This document shows, one piece after another, positions 42,431 to 51,055 of a stretch of DNA of 64,000 nucleotides. The notes under the pieces were generated by a model, which was not told the DNA's origin, did no database searches, and saw only the letters and a program-made list of their open reading frames with translations. Source of the stretch: Pseudomonas taetrolens. Its GTDB lineage: Bacteria; Pseudomonadota; Gammaproteobacteria; Pseudomonadales; Pseudomonadaceae. Numbering within the stretch: position 1 is the stretch's first letter; each line of letters begins with the position of its first letter. The stretch covers positions 2,494,001-2,558,000 of the forward strand of contig NZ_LS483370.1 in NCBI RefSeq assembly GCF_900475285.1. Reading direction: 5' to 3'. Made by a program: the position numbers and the translations under genes.

Positions 42431-43822
42431 ATGCACATACCCACCCTGCTGTTCCAGCCTGGCAAATCCAAGGTTCAACAGATTGTCGAATGCTTGAACG
42501 ATGCTATCGACCAAGGCCTGCTGGGCCCCGGCAGCAAACTGCCCTCCGCCCGGGAAATGACGCAGGCCTGGGGCGTGAGCAAATTCACCTTGATTGAAGC
42601 GCTGGACCGCCTGCGCGGACAAAATCGCATCACCTCGAGCCAGGGCCTTGGCTACTTTGTCGCGGCCAGGCCGGTGCAGCCGCAGACCACCGGACTTGAC
42701 CTGCTGCCGCAAGACCTGACCAGCATCTTGCGCCGTTCACTGATTGGCGCCAGCGGTGGCATGCGACCAGGTGGCGGGCATTTGCCTGAAAGCTGGCTGG
42801 AGTCCAGTTCCATGCGCGCCAGCGTGCGTCAAATTGCCGGCTCTGCCGCCTTGCAACTGACGGGTTATGGCGACCCGAGCGGTTACTTGCCCTTGCGCCA
42901 GGCCCTGCAACACAAGCTGGCAGGGCAAGGCATCGAAGTACCCGTGGAGCAGATCATCACCACCGCCAATACCGTGCATGCCCTGGACATGCTTCTGCGG
43001 TTGCGTCTGCGACCCGGGGATTGCGTGCTGCTCGATGCCCCCTGTTACTTCAACTTTCACGCCAATCTGGCATTACATGGTGCCCGTGTAGTCACCCTTG
43101 AGCGCAGCGCACAAGGGCTCGACCTGCAAGCGCTGGAACAGTTGCTGATTGCACAGCGCCCGTGCCTGTACGTAACCACCAGCCTGCTGCACAACCCGAC
43201 CGGGCACTCGTTCACCCCAAGCCAGGCCTACGGGCTGCTGGAGCTGCTCAAGCGCCATGACTGCCACATCATCGAAGATGACCTCTATGGCGACTTGCAC
43301 CCCAATCCGCCTCCGCGCCTCGCAGCCCTGGCCGGTACAGAACAGGTGACATACCTCAGCGGTTTCTCCAAAACCCTGAGTGCCAATCTGCGCCTGAGCT
43401 TTGTGGTCGCTGCACCGCAAGTGGCGGCCAACCTCACGCAAATGAAGCTGATGTGCGGTGGCATTACCTCGCAAATGCTTGAACAGGTGGTCACCTCGAT
43501 GCTCAACGATGGCAGTTATCACAAGCACCGCAAACGGGTGATGCAAGGCCTGCAGGCCGCCGGTCCGCGAGTGGCCGAATGGTTGCAGGGGCTGGGGTTC
43601 GAGTTGAGTGGCCCCTATCAGGGCGGGTTGTTTATCTGGGCCACGCTGCCCCCGGGGTTTGATGCAGAGGAGCTGGCTCGCAAAGCGCTGACCCGGGATG
43701 TGGTACTCGCCCCCGGCAGCCTGTTCGGCTTTGAGCCGGCGCTGCGGCAGTCGCTGCGCTTTAACGTGGCCTACACCGACAACCCACAGGTCATGGCTGC
43801 TGTAGAGGCCTTGCTCGCCTAA
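42431..43822 (+). CDS. MocR-type regulator (GntR wHTH fused to aminotransferase-like domain)
   Basis: 463 residues: GntR winged helix (about 10-80, VEC LNDAIDQGLLGPGSKLPS with REMTQAWGVSKFTLIEALDRL) and a class I aminotransferase-like PLP domain (about 110-460) with TTANTVHALDMLL, LLHNPTG, EDDLYGDLH and the PLP-binding Lys in SGFSKTLSANLRLSF. MocR proteins use PLP or an amino-acid adduct as signal. GAGGTCCTGC precedes the ATG. It is divergent from the LysE exporter; its stop overlaps the stop of the convergent response regulator by four bases. Confidence 0.92.
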   Translation: MHIPTLLFQPGKSKVQQIVECLNDAIDQGLLGPGSKLPSAREMTQAWGVSKFTLIEALDRLRGQNRITSSQGLGYFVAARPVQPQTTGLDLLPQDLTSILRRSLIGASGGMRPGGGHLPESWLESSSMRASVRQIAGSAALQLTGYGDPSGYLPLRQALQHKLAGQGIEVPVEQIITTANTVHALDMLLRLRLRPGDCVLLDAPCYFNFHANLALHGARVVTLERSAQGLDLQALEQLLIAQRPCLYVTTSLLHNPTGHSFTPSQAYGLLELLKRHDCHIIEDDLYGDLHPNPPPRLAALAGTEQVTYLSGFSKTLSANLRLSFVVAAPQVAANLTQMKLMCGGITSQMLEQVVTSMLNDGSYHKHRKRVMQGLQAAGPRVAEWLQGLGFELSGPYQGGLFIWATLPPGFDAEELARKALTRDVVLAPGSLFGFEPALRQSLRFNVAYTDNPQVMAAVEALLA

Positions 43823-44454
43823 CCCAGGTTGAGCGGATCGACAAGCCCTGCAGCGATTGCCATGCCCACCAGATCCGGCAAGTGCCGGGCCTGCATGCGG
43901 GTCATGACCCGGGCCCGGTACAGGTCGATGGTCTTGGGGCTTACCCCCAAAAGCTCAGCCATTTCACGGGTGGTGTAGCCCTTGACCAGCGGCAAGAGCA
44001 CGTCCCGCTCGCGGGGTGTCAGGCTGTGCAGGCGCGCGTCAAGCTCGGCGTGCTCCTGACCTGCAGACTGCCGGGCGTTACCGCCGCTCAGCGCCTGCTG
44101 CACGCTGTCGAGCAGTAACTGCTGGTTGTAGGGTTTTTCGATAAAGTCATAGGCACCCGTCTTGAAGGCGCGAACCACGATAGGCACATCGGCATGCCCG
44201 CTGACAAAAATCACCGGCATGGTGATGCCGCGCTCGCGCAAAGCCTGCTGCACATTCAGCCCGCCCATGCCCGGCATGCGGATATCCAGCACCACGCAGG
44301 CACTGCGTACCGGATCGCAGGCTTCCAGAAACGCCTGCCCGCTGGTGAATGGCTGCGCAGCCAGCCCCACAGATTCCAGCAGCCAGACGGTCGAGTCGAG
44401 CATGCCCTGATCGTCGTCGACCACATACACCACTGGTTGCATCGGGATTGCCAT
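43819..44454 (-). CDS. bfiR: FixJ/LuxR-type response regulator, BfiR-like
   Basis: 211 residues: receiver domain (about 8-120) with the DDD acidic patch, phospho-acceptor Asp in CVVLDIRMPGMGG (about 57) and Lys in DFIEKPYN, then a LuxR HTH (about 145-205, LTPRERDVLLPLVKGYTTRE, LLGVSPKTIDLYRARVM). It starts 3 bp after the kinase stop. As I recall PAO1, bfiR and bfiS lie next to an AMP-binding enzyme and an acyl-CoA dehydrogenase, the same order as here, so the pair is probably orthologous. BfiR/BfiS were described as controlling the start of biofilm formation. Confidence 0.8.
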   Translation of the reverse strand: MAIPMQPVVYVVDDDQGMLDSTVWLLESVGLAAQPFTSGQAFLEACDPVRSACVVLDIRMPGMGGLNVQQALRERGITMPVIFVSGHADVPIVVRAFKTGAYDFIEKPYNQQLLLDSVQQALSGGNARQSAGQEHAELDARLHSLTPRERDVLLPLVKGYTTREMAELLGVSPKTIDLYRARVMTRMQARHLPDLVGMAIAAGLVDPLNLG

Positions 44455-44457
44455 GGG

Positions 44458-46269
44458 TTAGAGACCTTCTTCCTGTGAGTTGAGTGAAATCATCAGCGGC
44501 AAGCTGCAGCACATCAACAAGCCGCCGGACTGTGGGCAGGCCTCGAGTTCGCCGCCAAAGCCTTCGATGATACTGCGGCTCATCGACAACCCCAGCCCCA
44601 GCCCTTGCGGTTTGCTGGTGTAAAACGGCGTGAAGAGTTGCTCAAGCTGGTCGGCACTGACGCCGGGGCCTTGATCCTGCACGCGGATCTGCAACCTGCC
44701 AGTGGCGAGTGGCTGGACCTGCAATGCAATACGCGAAGGTTGCCCGGGATGTTGCTCAGCGTTGGCGTCAATGGCATTGCGCAACAGGTTGAGCAACACC
44801 TGCTCTAGCAATACCCGATCGGCATACACCCGGGGCAGGTTTTCCGGCCATTGCAGGTCAATGCTGACCTGCTGCTCACGCGCCTCCCAGGCACACAGGT
44901 TCACGGCCTGGCGTGCCACCGCGCTGACATCCAGCGCTTGCAGATGACGGCGCCCCTTGCGCAGAAAACCACGCAGGCGCTTGATCACTTCCGAGGCATG
45001 GTTGGCATGCAGGTTAATCCTCGCCAACCCCTGGGCAACCCGCTCGACAGCGTCGGGATTACTGCCCAGAGTTTGCAAATAACGCTGACTGGCATTGGCG
45101 TAATTCACCACGGCTGCCAGCGGCTGATTGATTTCATGAGCAATTCCCGAGGCCAGCTCACCCAGGGTGACCAGCCGCGCTGTATGGGCCATTTCATCCT
45201 GATGATGACGCTGCTCGGCTTCACGTAACTCGCGCTCACGCATGTCACGGACCACCAGCGAGAAAAACCGTTCGCCTGCGGTGGAACGATGCGCCAGCAG
45301 CAGTAATGACACCGGTACGGAGGGCTCGCCGTTCAAGGGTTGCAGGCGCGTCTCGGTGGTCCACAGGCCTTCTTGTTCCGCGTGGCGCCAGCCGATGGTT
45401 TCCAGGCGAGCCAGGTCATGTGAATTCAAAAACGCCGCCAGCGCGGGCATGACGGCCGTCGCCGGTACCCCGAGCATGCGCCGGGCCGCCGGATTCAGGT
45501 AAGACACACCTCCTTCCGGGTCGATAAACAACACGGGATCCGGATTGGCCTCCACCACTTCGGCCAGGCGCCGCTTGTTCTCTTCGGCCTGAACCCGTGC
45601 GGTGATGTCACGCGACACGCTGATCACCTCGACCACTGCCCCGGTGTAGGTTTCACGGATCGCCCGGCTGGCCGTCTCAAACCACAGGTAATGCCCGGCC
45701 TGATGGCGAATGCGGTAAGTCATGGTGTGATAACCGTCGAGCTCCAGCGCATCCCGGGCCTGGCGCATCACGCAGGCCAGATCATTGCGATGGAACAGAC
45801 GTTGCGCCAGGGTGCCGCGCAGCGCTTCGGGCCAATACCCGAGAAGGGTCCAGGAGGCCGGGGACGCATCCAGAAAGCGCCCGTCAGGGGTGTGCCGCGA
45901 GATCAGATCCGTGGTGTTTTCGGTGATCAATCGATATAGACGCCGGGCTCTGACCGCCTCGCGCTCTGCCAGCAGTTCAGCACTTGCCTCACGCCCGCGA
46001 GCCACGACGCATTGATTGTCCAGGTCAGGGATCAATGTCCAGAGCCATACCTGATCGTTGTAGTGAGCTTCCACCTGCTCAATCGCCCGAGCCTGTTGCA
46101 GACACGCGCGTACCAGCGCCGACAAATTGCCCGGCAGCCATGCGCGGACACTGCTCAAGGGCCCGCCGGCCAGCAGGCGGGAAAAGGCAGGATTGGCCCC
46201 CCGCGGCGATGCGTCTGCGCCCAGCACAACAGACGGTTGAGGGTCGTGAGTCATCAGGGAAACAGGCAT
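44458..46269 (-). CDS. bfiS: PAS sensor histidine kinase, BfiS-like
   Basis: 603 residues without clear membrane helices, so probably cytosolic. It has two PAS domains (about 110-230, ENTTDLISRHTPDGRFLDASPAS; and about 240-345, ANPDPVLFIDPEGGVSYLNPAA), a FixL/DctB-type HisKA (LVTLGELASGIAHEINQPLAAVVNYANA, His about 385) and HATPase_c (LLRNAIDANAEQ, DQGPGVSADQLEQLFTPFYTSKPQGLGLGLSMS). The ATG at 46269 follows AGGAACGCGT; the frame to 46341 adds a poor leader. It is divergent from the acyl-CoA synthetase gene with about 180 bp between. Confidence 0.82.
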   Translation of the reverse strand: MPVSLMTHDPQPSVVLGADASPRGANPAFSRLLAGGPLSSVRAWLPGNLSALVRACLQQARAIEQVEAHYNDQVWLWTLIPDLDNQCVVARGREASAELLAEREAVRARRLYRLITENTTDLISRHTPDGRFLDASPASWTLLGYWPEALRGTLAQRLFHRNDLACVMRQARDALELDGYHTMTYRIRHQAGHYLWFETASRAIRETYTGAVVEVISVSRDITARVQAEENKRRLAEVVEANPDPVLFIDPEGGVSYLNPAARRMLGVPATAVMPALAAFLNSHDLARLETIGWRHAEQEGLWTTETRLQPLNGEPSVPVSLLLLAHRSTAGERFFSLVVRDMRERELREAEQRHHQDEMAHTARLVTLGELASGIAHEINQPLAAVVNYANASQRYLQTLGSNPDAVERVAQGLARINLHANHASEVIKRLRGFLRKGRRHLQALDVSAVARQAVNLCAWEAREQQVSIDLQWPENLPRVYADRVLLEQVLLNLLRNAIDANAEQHPGQPSRIALQVQPLATGRLQIRVQDQGPGVSADQLEQLFTPFYTSKPQGLGLGLSMSRSIIEGFGGELEACPQSGGLLMCCSLPLMISLNSQEEGL

Positions 46270-46448
46270 ACGCGTTCCTGGCGGGTGAACAAAGCATTGA
46301 GATATAGAACATATACTATATTGCTTAGGTATTACTTCCATATCAAACCCGGAGTGGGCTATAAATCAGACCGGACATCAAACTGCCCGTTCACCCCAGG
46401 TAGAACAGGCAGCCATAGAGCTAACAATCAGCCACCGGAATGACCATC
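46270..46448. promoter_or_regulatory. Divergent promoter region, bfiS-like / acyl-CoA synthetase
   Basis: A 179-bp, AT-rich gap between divergent genes. ATATAG and CTATAT (46302-46307, 46316-46321) form a small palindrome that could be a BfiR or RNA polymerase site; identity not established. Confidence 0.4.
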
Positions 46449-48071
46449 ATGTCGATTTTTGAGCAAGGCCTGGAGCCTTCTGCTGTCAACCATATTGCCC
46501 TTTCCCCCTTGAGTTTCATCGAGCGCACCGCCAGCGTCTACCCCGACTACCCCGCCGTGATCCACGGCTCCATCCGCCGGACCTGGGCCGAGACCTACAG
46601 CCGATGCCGGCGCCTGGCCTGCGCCCTGGCGGGACGCGGCATTGGCAAGAACGATACCGTGGCCGTCATGCTGCCCAATATCCCGGCCATGCTGGAAGCT
46701 CATTTTGCGGTGCCGATGATCGGTGCCGTGCTCAACGCCCTGAACGTACGCCTCGATGCCGAGGCGATTGCATTCATGCTGGCCCATGGCGAAGCCAAGG
46801 TACTGATCGCCGACCGCGAATTCCATGATGTGGTTCATGCCGCGGTGGCCATGCTTGATCATCCGCCGCTGATCATTGACGTCGATGACCCCGAATACGG
46901 CGAAGGCCTTCCTGTCAGCTCACTGGATTATGAAGCGCTACTGGCCGAGGGCGACCCGGAGTTTGACTGGCAATGGCCAGCGGATGAGTGGCAAGCCATT
47001 GCCCTCAACTACACCTCGGGCACCACAGGCAACCCCAAAGGCGTGGTCTATCACCATCGCGGGGCTTACCTGAACTCGCTGGGCAACCAGATGGTCTGGG
47101 CCATCGGTAACCACCCGGTGTATCTATGGACCTTGCCGATGTTTCACTGCAACGGCTGGTGTTACCCGTGGATCATCACCGCCCTGGCAGGGGTGCACGT
47201 GTTTCTGCGTCGGGTGGACCCGCAAAAAATCCTGACCCTGATTCGCGAACACCAGGTGACCCACCTGTGCGGTGCGCCGATTGTGCTCAATGCGCTGGTC
47301 AATATGCCGGAATCTGCCAAGGCCGCCATCGATCATCCGGTGCATGCCATGGTCGCCGGTGCGGCGCCTCCGGCCAAAGTGATCGGCGCGGTTGAAGAAA
47401 TGGGTATCAAGGTCACCCATGTGTACGGCCTTACCGAGGTCTATGGCCCGGTAACCATTTGTGCCTGGCACGACAAATGGAACGATCAACCGCTGGCCGA
47501 GCGTGCCCGGATCAAATCCCGCCAGGGCGTGCGCTACCCCACACTGGAAGGCGTCATGGTGGCTGACCCGAAAACCCTGCGCCCTACACCATGGGACGGC
47601 GAAACCATGGGCGAGATTTTCATGCGCGGCAACACCGTGATGAAAGGCTACTTGAAGAACCCCAGCGCCACCGCCGAGGCGTTCGAGGGCGGCTGGTTCC
47701 ATACCGGTGATCTGGCGGTGTGCCACCCCGACGGCTATGTTGAAATACGTGACCGCCTCAAAGACATCATTATTTCCGGCGGCGAGAATATCTCGACCAT
47801 TGAGGTCGAAGGCGTGCTGTATCGCCACCCCGGCGTCATGGAAGCCGCCGTGGTCGCCCGACCGGATGAAAAGTGGGGCGAAACCCCTTGTGCTTTCGTC
47901 ACCCTCAAAGCGGATCACCGGCAACTGCGCGAGAGTGAAATCATCGCCTTCTGTCGCGAGCATCTGGCCGGGTTCAAAGTCCCGCGTACGGTGGTGTTCA
48001 CCGTGCTACCCAAGACCTCGACGGGCAAGGTTCAGAAATACGTGCTGCGCGACATGGCCAAGGCCCTGTAA
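46449..48071 (+). CDS. Acyl-CoA synthetase (AMP-forming)
   Basis: About 540 residues of the ANL superfamily: phosphate loop YTSGTTGNPKGVVYHHRG (about 180), VYGLTEVYGP, HTGDLAVCHPDGYVEIRDR, DIIISGGENIS hinge region and the adenylation Lys in PKTSTGKVQK near the C-terminus. It activates a fatty or organic acid as acyl-AMP and then acyl-CoA. An ATG at 46440 is also in frame; 46449 is preferred because CGGAA is properly spaced. The acyl-CoA dehydrogenase follows by 47 bp. The divergent two-component system probably controls both. Confidence 0.92.
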   Translation: MSIFEQGLEPSAVNHIALSPLSFIERTASVYPDYPAVIHGSIRRTWAETYSRCRRLACALAGRGIGKNDTVAVMLPNIPAMLEAHFAVPMIGAVLNALNVRLDAEAIAFMLAHGEAKVLIADREFHDVVHAAVAMLDHPPLIIDVDDPEYGEGLPVSSLDYEALLAEGDPEFDWQWPADEWQAIALNYTSGTTGNPKGVVYHHRGAYLNSLGNQMVWAIGNHPVYLWTLPMFHCNGWCYPWIITALAGVHVFLRRVDPQKILTLIREHQVTHLCGAPIVLNALVNMPESAKAAIDHPVHAMVAGAAPPAKVIGAVEEMGIKVTHVYGLTEVYGPVTICAWHDKWNDQPLAERARIKSRQGVRYPTLEGVMVADPKTLRPTPWDGETMGEIFMRGNTVMKGYLKNPSATAEAFEGGWFHTGDLAVCHPDGYVEIRDRLKDIIISGGENISTIEVEGVLYRHPGVMEAAVVARPDEKWGETPCAFVTLKADHRQLRESEIIAFCREHLAGFKVPRTVVFTVLPKTSTGKVQKYVLRDMAKAL

Positions 48072-48118
48072 ATCATCGCGCACGATCCATGCACCTATAA
48101 CAACAATGAGGTTTTGTG

Positions 48119-49891
48119 ATGCCTGAATTCAATGCACCGCTGCGCGACATGCGTTTTGTACTGCACGAAGTGTTTGAAGCGCCAGCCCTGTGGGCGCGCT
48201 TGCCCGCCCTGGCCGGTCAGGTGGACGCCGACACCGCCGATGCGATTCTCGAAGAAGCCGCCAAAGTCACCGGCCAGCTGCTTGCACCGCTCAACCGCAG
48301 TGGCGACGAGGAAGGCGCGCAGTGGGAGGCCGGAAACGTCAGTACGCCCCGGGGCTTCAAGTCCGCCTATGACACGTACATTCAGGGCGGCTGGGTAGGC
48401 CTGTCGGGCAACCCCGAATTTGGCGGACTGGGCATGCCCAAGATGCTGGCCGTGCAGTTTGAAGAAATGCTCTATGCCGCCAACTCCAGCTTCGCACTGT
48501 ATTCGGCATTGACGTCCGGTGCCTGCCTGGCCATTGATGCCCACGCCAGCGAAGCACTCAAAAACACCTTCCTGCCGCCCATGTATGAAGGACGCTGGGC
48601 CGGATCCATGTGCTTGACCGAAGCCCATTCCGGCACCGATCTGGGGTTGATCCGTACCCGGGCCGAACCCCGGGCAGATGGCAGTTTCAGCATCAGCGGC
48701 AGCAAAATGTTCATTACCGGCGGCGAGCAGGACCTGACCGAGAACATCATTCATCTGGTGCTGGCCAAATTGCCCGATGCACCCGCCGGACCACGGGGCA
48801 TTTCATTGTTTCTGGTGCCGAAAATCCAGGTCAATGCCGATGGTTCGCTAGGTGCAAGCAATGCCGTGAGCTGTGGTTCGATTGAGCACAAGATGGGGAT
48901 AAAGGCTTCAGCCACCTGCGTGATGAACTTCGATGGCGCTTGCGGCTGGCTGATTGGCGAGCCGAACAAAGGGCTGGCGGCAATGTTCACTATGATGAAC
49001 TACGAGCGCTTGTCGATCGGCATCCAGGGTATCGGCAGCGCCGAGACCTCCTACCAGAATGCCCGTACCTATGCGCGCGAACGCCTGCAAAGTCGTGCGC
49101 CGACCGGCGCGGTCGCCATCGACAAGGTCGCTGACCCAATCATTGTTCATCCCGATGTGCGCCGCATGCTACTGAGCATGAAAGCCATGACCGAAGGCGG
49201 CCGGGCCTTCGCCAGCTTCGTCGGCCAGCAACTGGACCTGGCCAAGTTCTCCACCGACGCGCATGAACAACAAACCGCCAGCGAGCTGGTCGCCCTGCTC
49301 ACCCCTGTGGCCAAGGCGTTCTTCACCGACACCGGCTTTGACAGCTGCGTACTGGGCCAACAAGTGTTCGGGGGCCATGGATACATCCGGGAGTGGGGAC
49401 AGGAACAGTGGGTGCGGGATGTGCGGATTGCCCAGATCTATGAAGGCACCAACGGAATCCAGGCGCTGGATTTGCTGGGGCGCAAGGTCATCGCCAACCG
49501 CGGCGTGGCCTTGCGTCTATTCACATCCCAGATCCGCGCCTTTGCCGCCGAACCTGGCAAACCTTATGCCGGTGAACTGCTGAATGCCGTACAGCGTCTT
49601 GAAGACGTGAGTGACTGGCTGCAAGGGCAGGCGCGCCTCAACCCCAACGAGATCGGTGCCGCGTCAGTCGAATACCTGCATCTGTTTGGTTATGTCGCCT
49701 ACGCATGGCTGTGGGCACGCATGGCCGATGTCGCGCAAGATTCGCTGAACGCCGATCCTGACTTTTACCGCGCCAAGCTGGCAACGGCGCAGTTCTACTT
49801 CAGCCGTCTGCTACCGCGCACATTGAGCCTGGAACAATCGATCCGGGCCGGCAGTGAATCGCTGTACGGTCTTGAAACCGCCAGTTTTTAG
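48119..49891 (+). CDS. Acyl-CoA dehydrogenase, long DmdC-like subfamily
   Basis: 590 residues, longer than ordinary acyl-CoA dehydrogenases because of N- and C-terminal extensions characteristic of the 3-methylmercaptopropionyl-CoA dehydrogenase (DmdC) group. It begins MPEFNAPLRDMRFVLHEVFE; FAD-binding CLTEAHSGTDLGLIRT and GSKMFITGGEQDLTENI are present, and YEGTNGIQALDLLGRK carries the catalytic Glu. The ATG at 48119 lies just after a GTG, with GAGG at good distance. It would oxidise the acyl-CoA made by the adjacent synthetase; the substrate could be branched, aromatic or sulfur-containing. Confidence 0.92.
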   Translation: MPEFNAPLRDMRFVLHEVFEAPALWARLPALAGQVDADTADAILEEAAKVTGQLLAPLNRSGDEEGAQWEAGNVSTPRGFKSAYDTYIQGGWVGLSGNPEFGGLGMPKMLAVQFEEMLYAANSSFALYSALTSGACLAIDAHASEALKNTFLPPMYEGRWAGSMCLTEAHSGTDLGLIRTRAEPRADGSFSISGSKMFITGGEQDLTENIIHLVLAKLPDAPAGPRGISLFLVPKIQVNADGSLGASNAVSCGSIEHKMGIKASATCVMNFDGACGWLIGEPNKGLAAMFTMMNYERLSIGIQGIGSAETSYQNARTYARERLQSRAPTGAVAIDKVADPIIVHPDVRRMLLSMKAMTEGGRAFASFVGQQLDLAKFSTDAHEQQTASELVALLTPVAKAFFTDTGFDSCVLGQQVFGGHGYIREWGQEQWVRDVRIAQIYEGTNGIQALDLLGRKVIANRGVALRLFTSQIRAFAAEPGKPYAGELLNAVQRLEDVSDWLQGQARLNPNEIGAASVEYLHLFGYVAYAWLWARMADVAQDSLNADPDFYRAKLATAQFYFSRLLPRTLSLEQSIRAGSESLYGLETASF

Positions 49892-49956
49892 ACGCTGAAA
49901 CAAATGCGGCGGCCTGTTCAGGGCCGCCGCGTCATGCTGCACGGTTTAATTGACGC

Positions 49957-50253
49957 TCAAATGCTGACTTCATCCAGCAGCAATACTTCACGGTGCGCCA
50001 GCAGTTCGCCAACGGCCTGAACCATCGTCACATAGTGTGCAGTGGTCTTGTGCTGCTCTATGGCCTCCATGTCCGCCCAGCCTTCGATAAATACAAAGCG
50101 CTCAGGGTCGGTACGATCCACGTGCAAGTCGTAGAACAGGCAACCGGCTTCAGCGCGTGATCCCGGGACACAGGCACGCAAGGCCTGTTCGACGGTATGC
50201 CCGTGACCTGGCTTGGCACGCAACGTGGCGACAATTTTGATGACGTTGGACAT
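49957..50253 (-). CDS. Putative quinol monooxygenase (ABM domain)
   Basis: A 98-residue single-domain protein of the antibiotic biosynthesis monooxygenase fold, with IKIVATLRAKPGHGHTVEQALRA, GCLFYDLHVDRTDPERFVFIEGWAD and HKTTAHY in the order seen in YgiN-like proteins. Members are small dimeric barrels that oxidise quinols or act as stress-related accessory proteins. GGAAGTTGAA precedes the ATG. It is 26 bp after the YdcH-like gene on the same strand, probably in one transcript. Exact function unknown. Confidence 0.85.
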   Translation of the reverse strand: MSNVIKIVATLRAKPGHGHTVEQALRACVPGSRAEAGCLFYDLHVDRTDPERFVFIEGWADMEAIEQHKTTAHYVTMVQAVGELLAHREVLLLDEVSI

Positions 50254-50279
50254 TTCAACTTCCTGAATCTTGCGGTGAC

Positions 50280-50516
50280 TTAAACGCTCAAGCGTTGCGC
50301 GATTTTATCTTTGATCTGAAGCCGCTGCTCCTTGAGCTTGCGCAACACATCATCTGAAACACCGATAGCGTCATTCGCCTCAGCCTCAACCACTTCGGCA
50401 TCCTTCTCGTTGTACTGCACAAATAGCTTGTCGAGATGAGGATCTGCGCTACGAGACTGGCTGACAGCTTCCTTAGTGAGACCCAAATCCTGTAACAAGT
50501 CGTGCTTAACGGGCAT
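50280..50516 (-). CDS. YdcH-like small coiled-coil protein (DUF465)
   Basis: 78 residues starting MPVKHDLLQDLGLTKEAVSQ, then a helical hairpin (HLDKLFVQYNEKDAEVVEAEAN, then VSDDVLRKLKEQRLQIKDKIAQRL), the standard DUF465/YdcH arrangement. These are abundant cytosolic coiled-coil proteins of unknown function. GAGGTGCAGAT lies before the ATG. Confidence 0.85.
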   Translation of the reverse strand: MPVKHDLLQDLGLTKEAVSQSRSADPHLDKLFVQYNEKDAEVVEAEANDAIGVSDDVLRKLKEQRLQIKDKIAQRLSV

Positions 50517-51055
50517 ATCTGCACCTCATTCGTTAGGGTGAAGGGTCAGACTCCGAGGACGAGTCCGATCGGGGTACGCATGTCACACGTACACCCTACT
50601 AACCAATAGCATGCATTGGGTCACTCAGAAACCCATGCGTGAAGTTTACTCATCCACCCTCTTCTCTCCGGGCCGATTTAATCCCTGTTTATTGAATAAA
50701 CAGGCTGTTAAACAGCTGAATCGTTACCGCCTCAATAGGCATGTCAATTTAATGACCTCAATCATGTATATGATATTTTTTTGACATTTCCAGCTCAAAA
50801 TCATGGGCTGCCGGCATTTCCCGGTGATAGTATGTACAAATTCCGACATCCTTTTTACAAGCAGCTACGCTAATCGCAATCTGTCCGGATGCTAAACCTA
50901 AAGGATTCAGGTTAAGGCCAGCTGCACATCAAATTCAGCGTCACATTATTGACGCCATAAAAAGCTGCTGCCGCAAGGCAATACTCGATGCGTGCCAAGC
51001 GAACTTTTTTGCCTGCCCGTCTTTAGCGCCTGACCACATCAATTTCCCGGGGGGG
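50517..51055 (+). promoter_or_regulatory. Long cellulose operon upstream region
   Basis: 539 non-coding bases, much richer in A+T than the neighbouring genes, between the divergent YdcH-like gene and bcsE. It contains a 9-bp stem with a 3-base loop (CCTGTTTAT/ATAAACAGG, 50684-50704), a second smaller palindrome next to it, a FleQ-type box at 50743-50756, and a TTGACA at 50781-50786 without a good -10. About 270 bases lie between this TTGACA and bcsE, compatible with a long leader. Confidence 0.65.
50743..50756. promoter_or_regulatory. FleQ-type binding box
   Basis: GTCAATTTAATGAC is a near-perfect palindrome and fits the consensus for the c-di-GMP-responsive regulator FleQ as I recall it (GTCANTAAANTGAC, read on the other strand as GTCANTTTANTGAC) at every fixed position. 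FleQ regulates exopolysaccharide operons, including cellulose genes in Pseudomonas. It lies 300 bp upstream of bcsE. Confidence 0.75.

Noticed and set aside
50781..50786. TTGACA as the bcs promoter -35
   Set aside because: No acceptable -10 hexamer is found 16-18 bases downstream; kept only as a remark.
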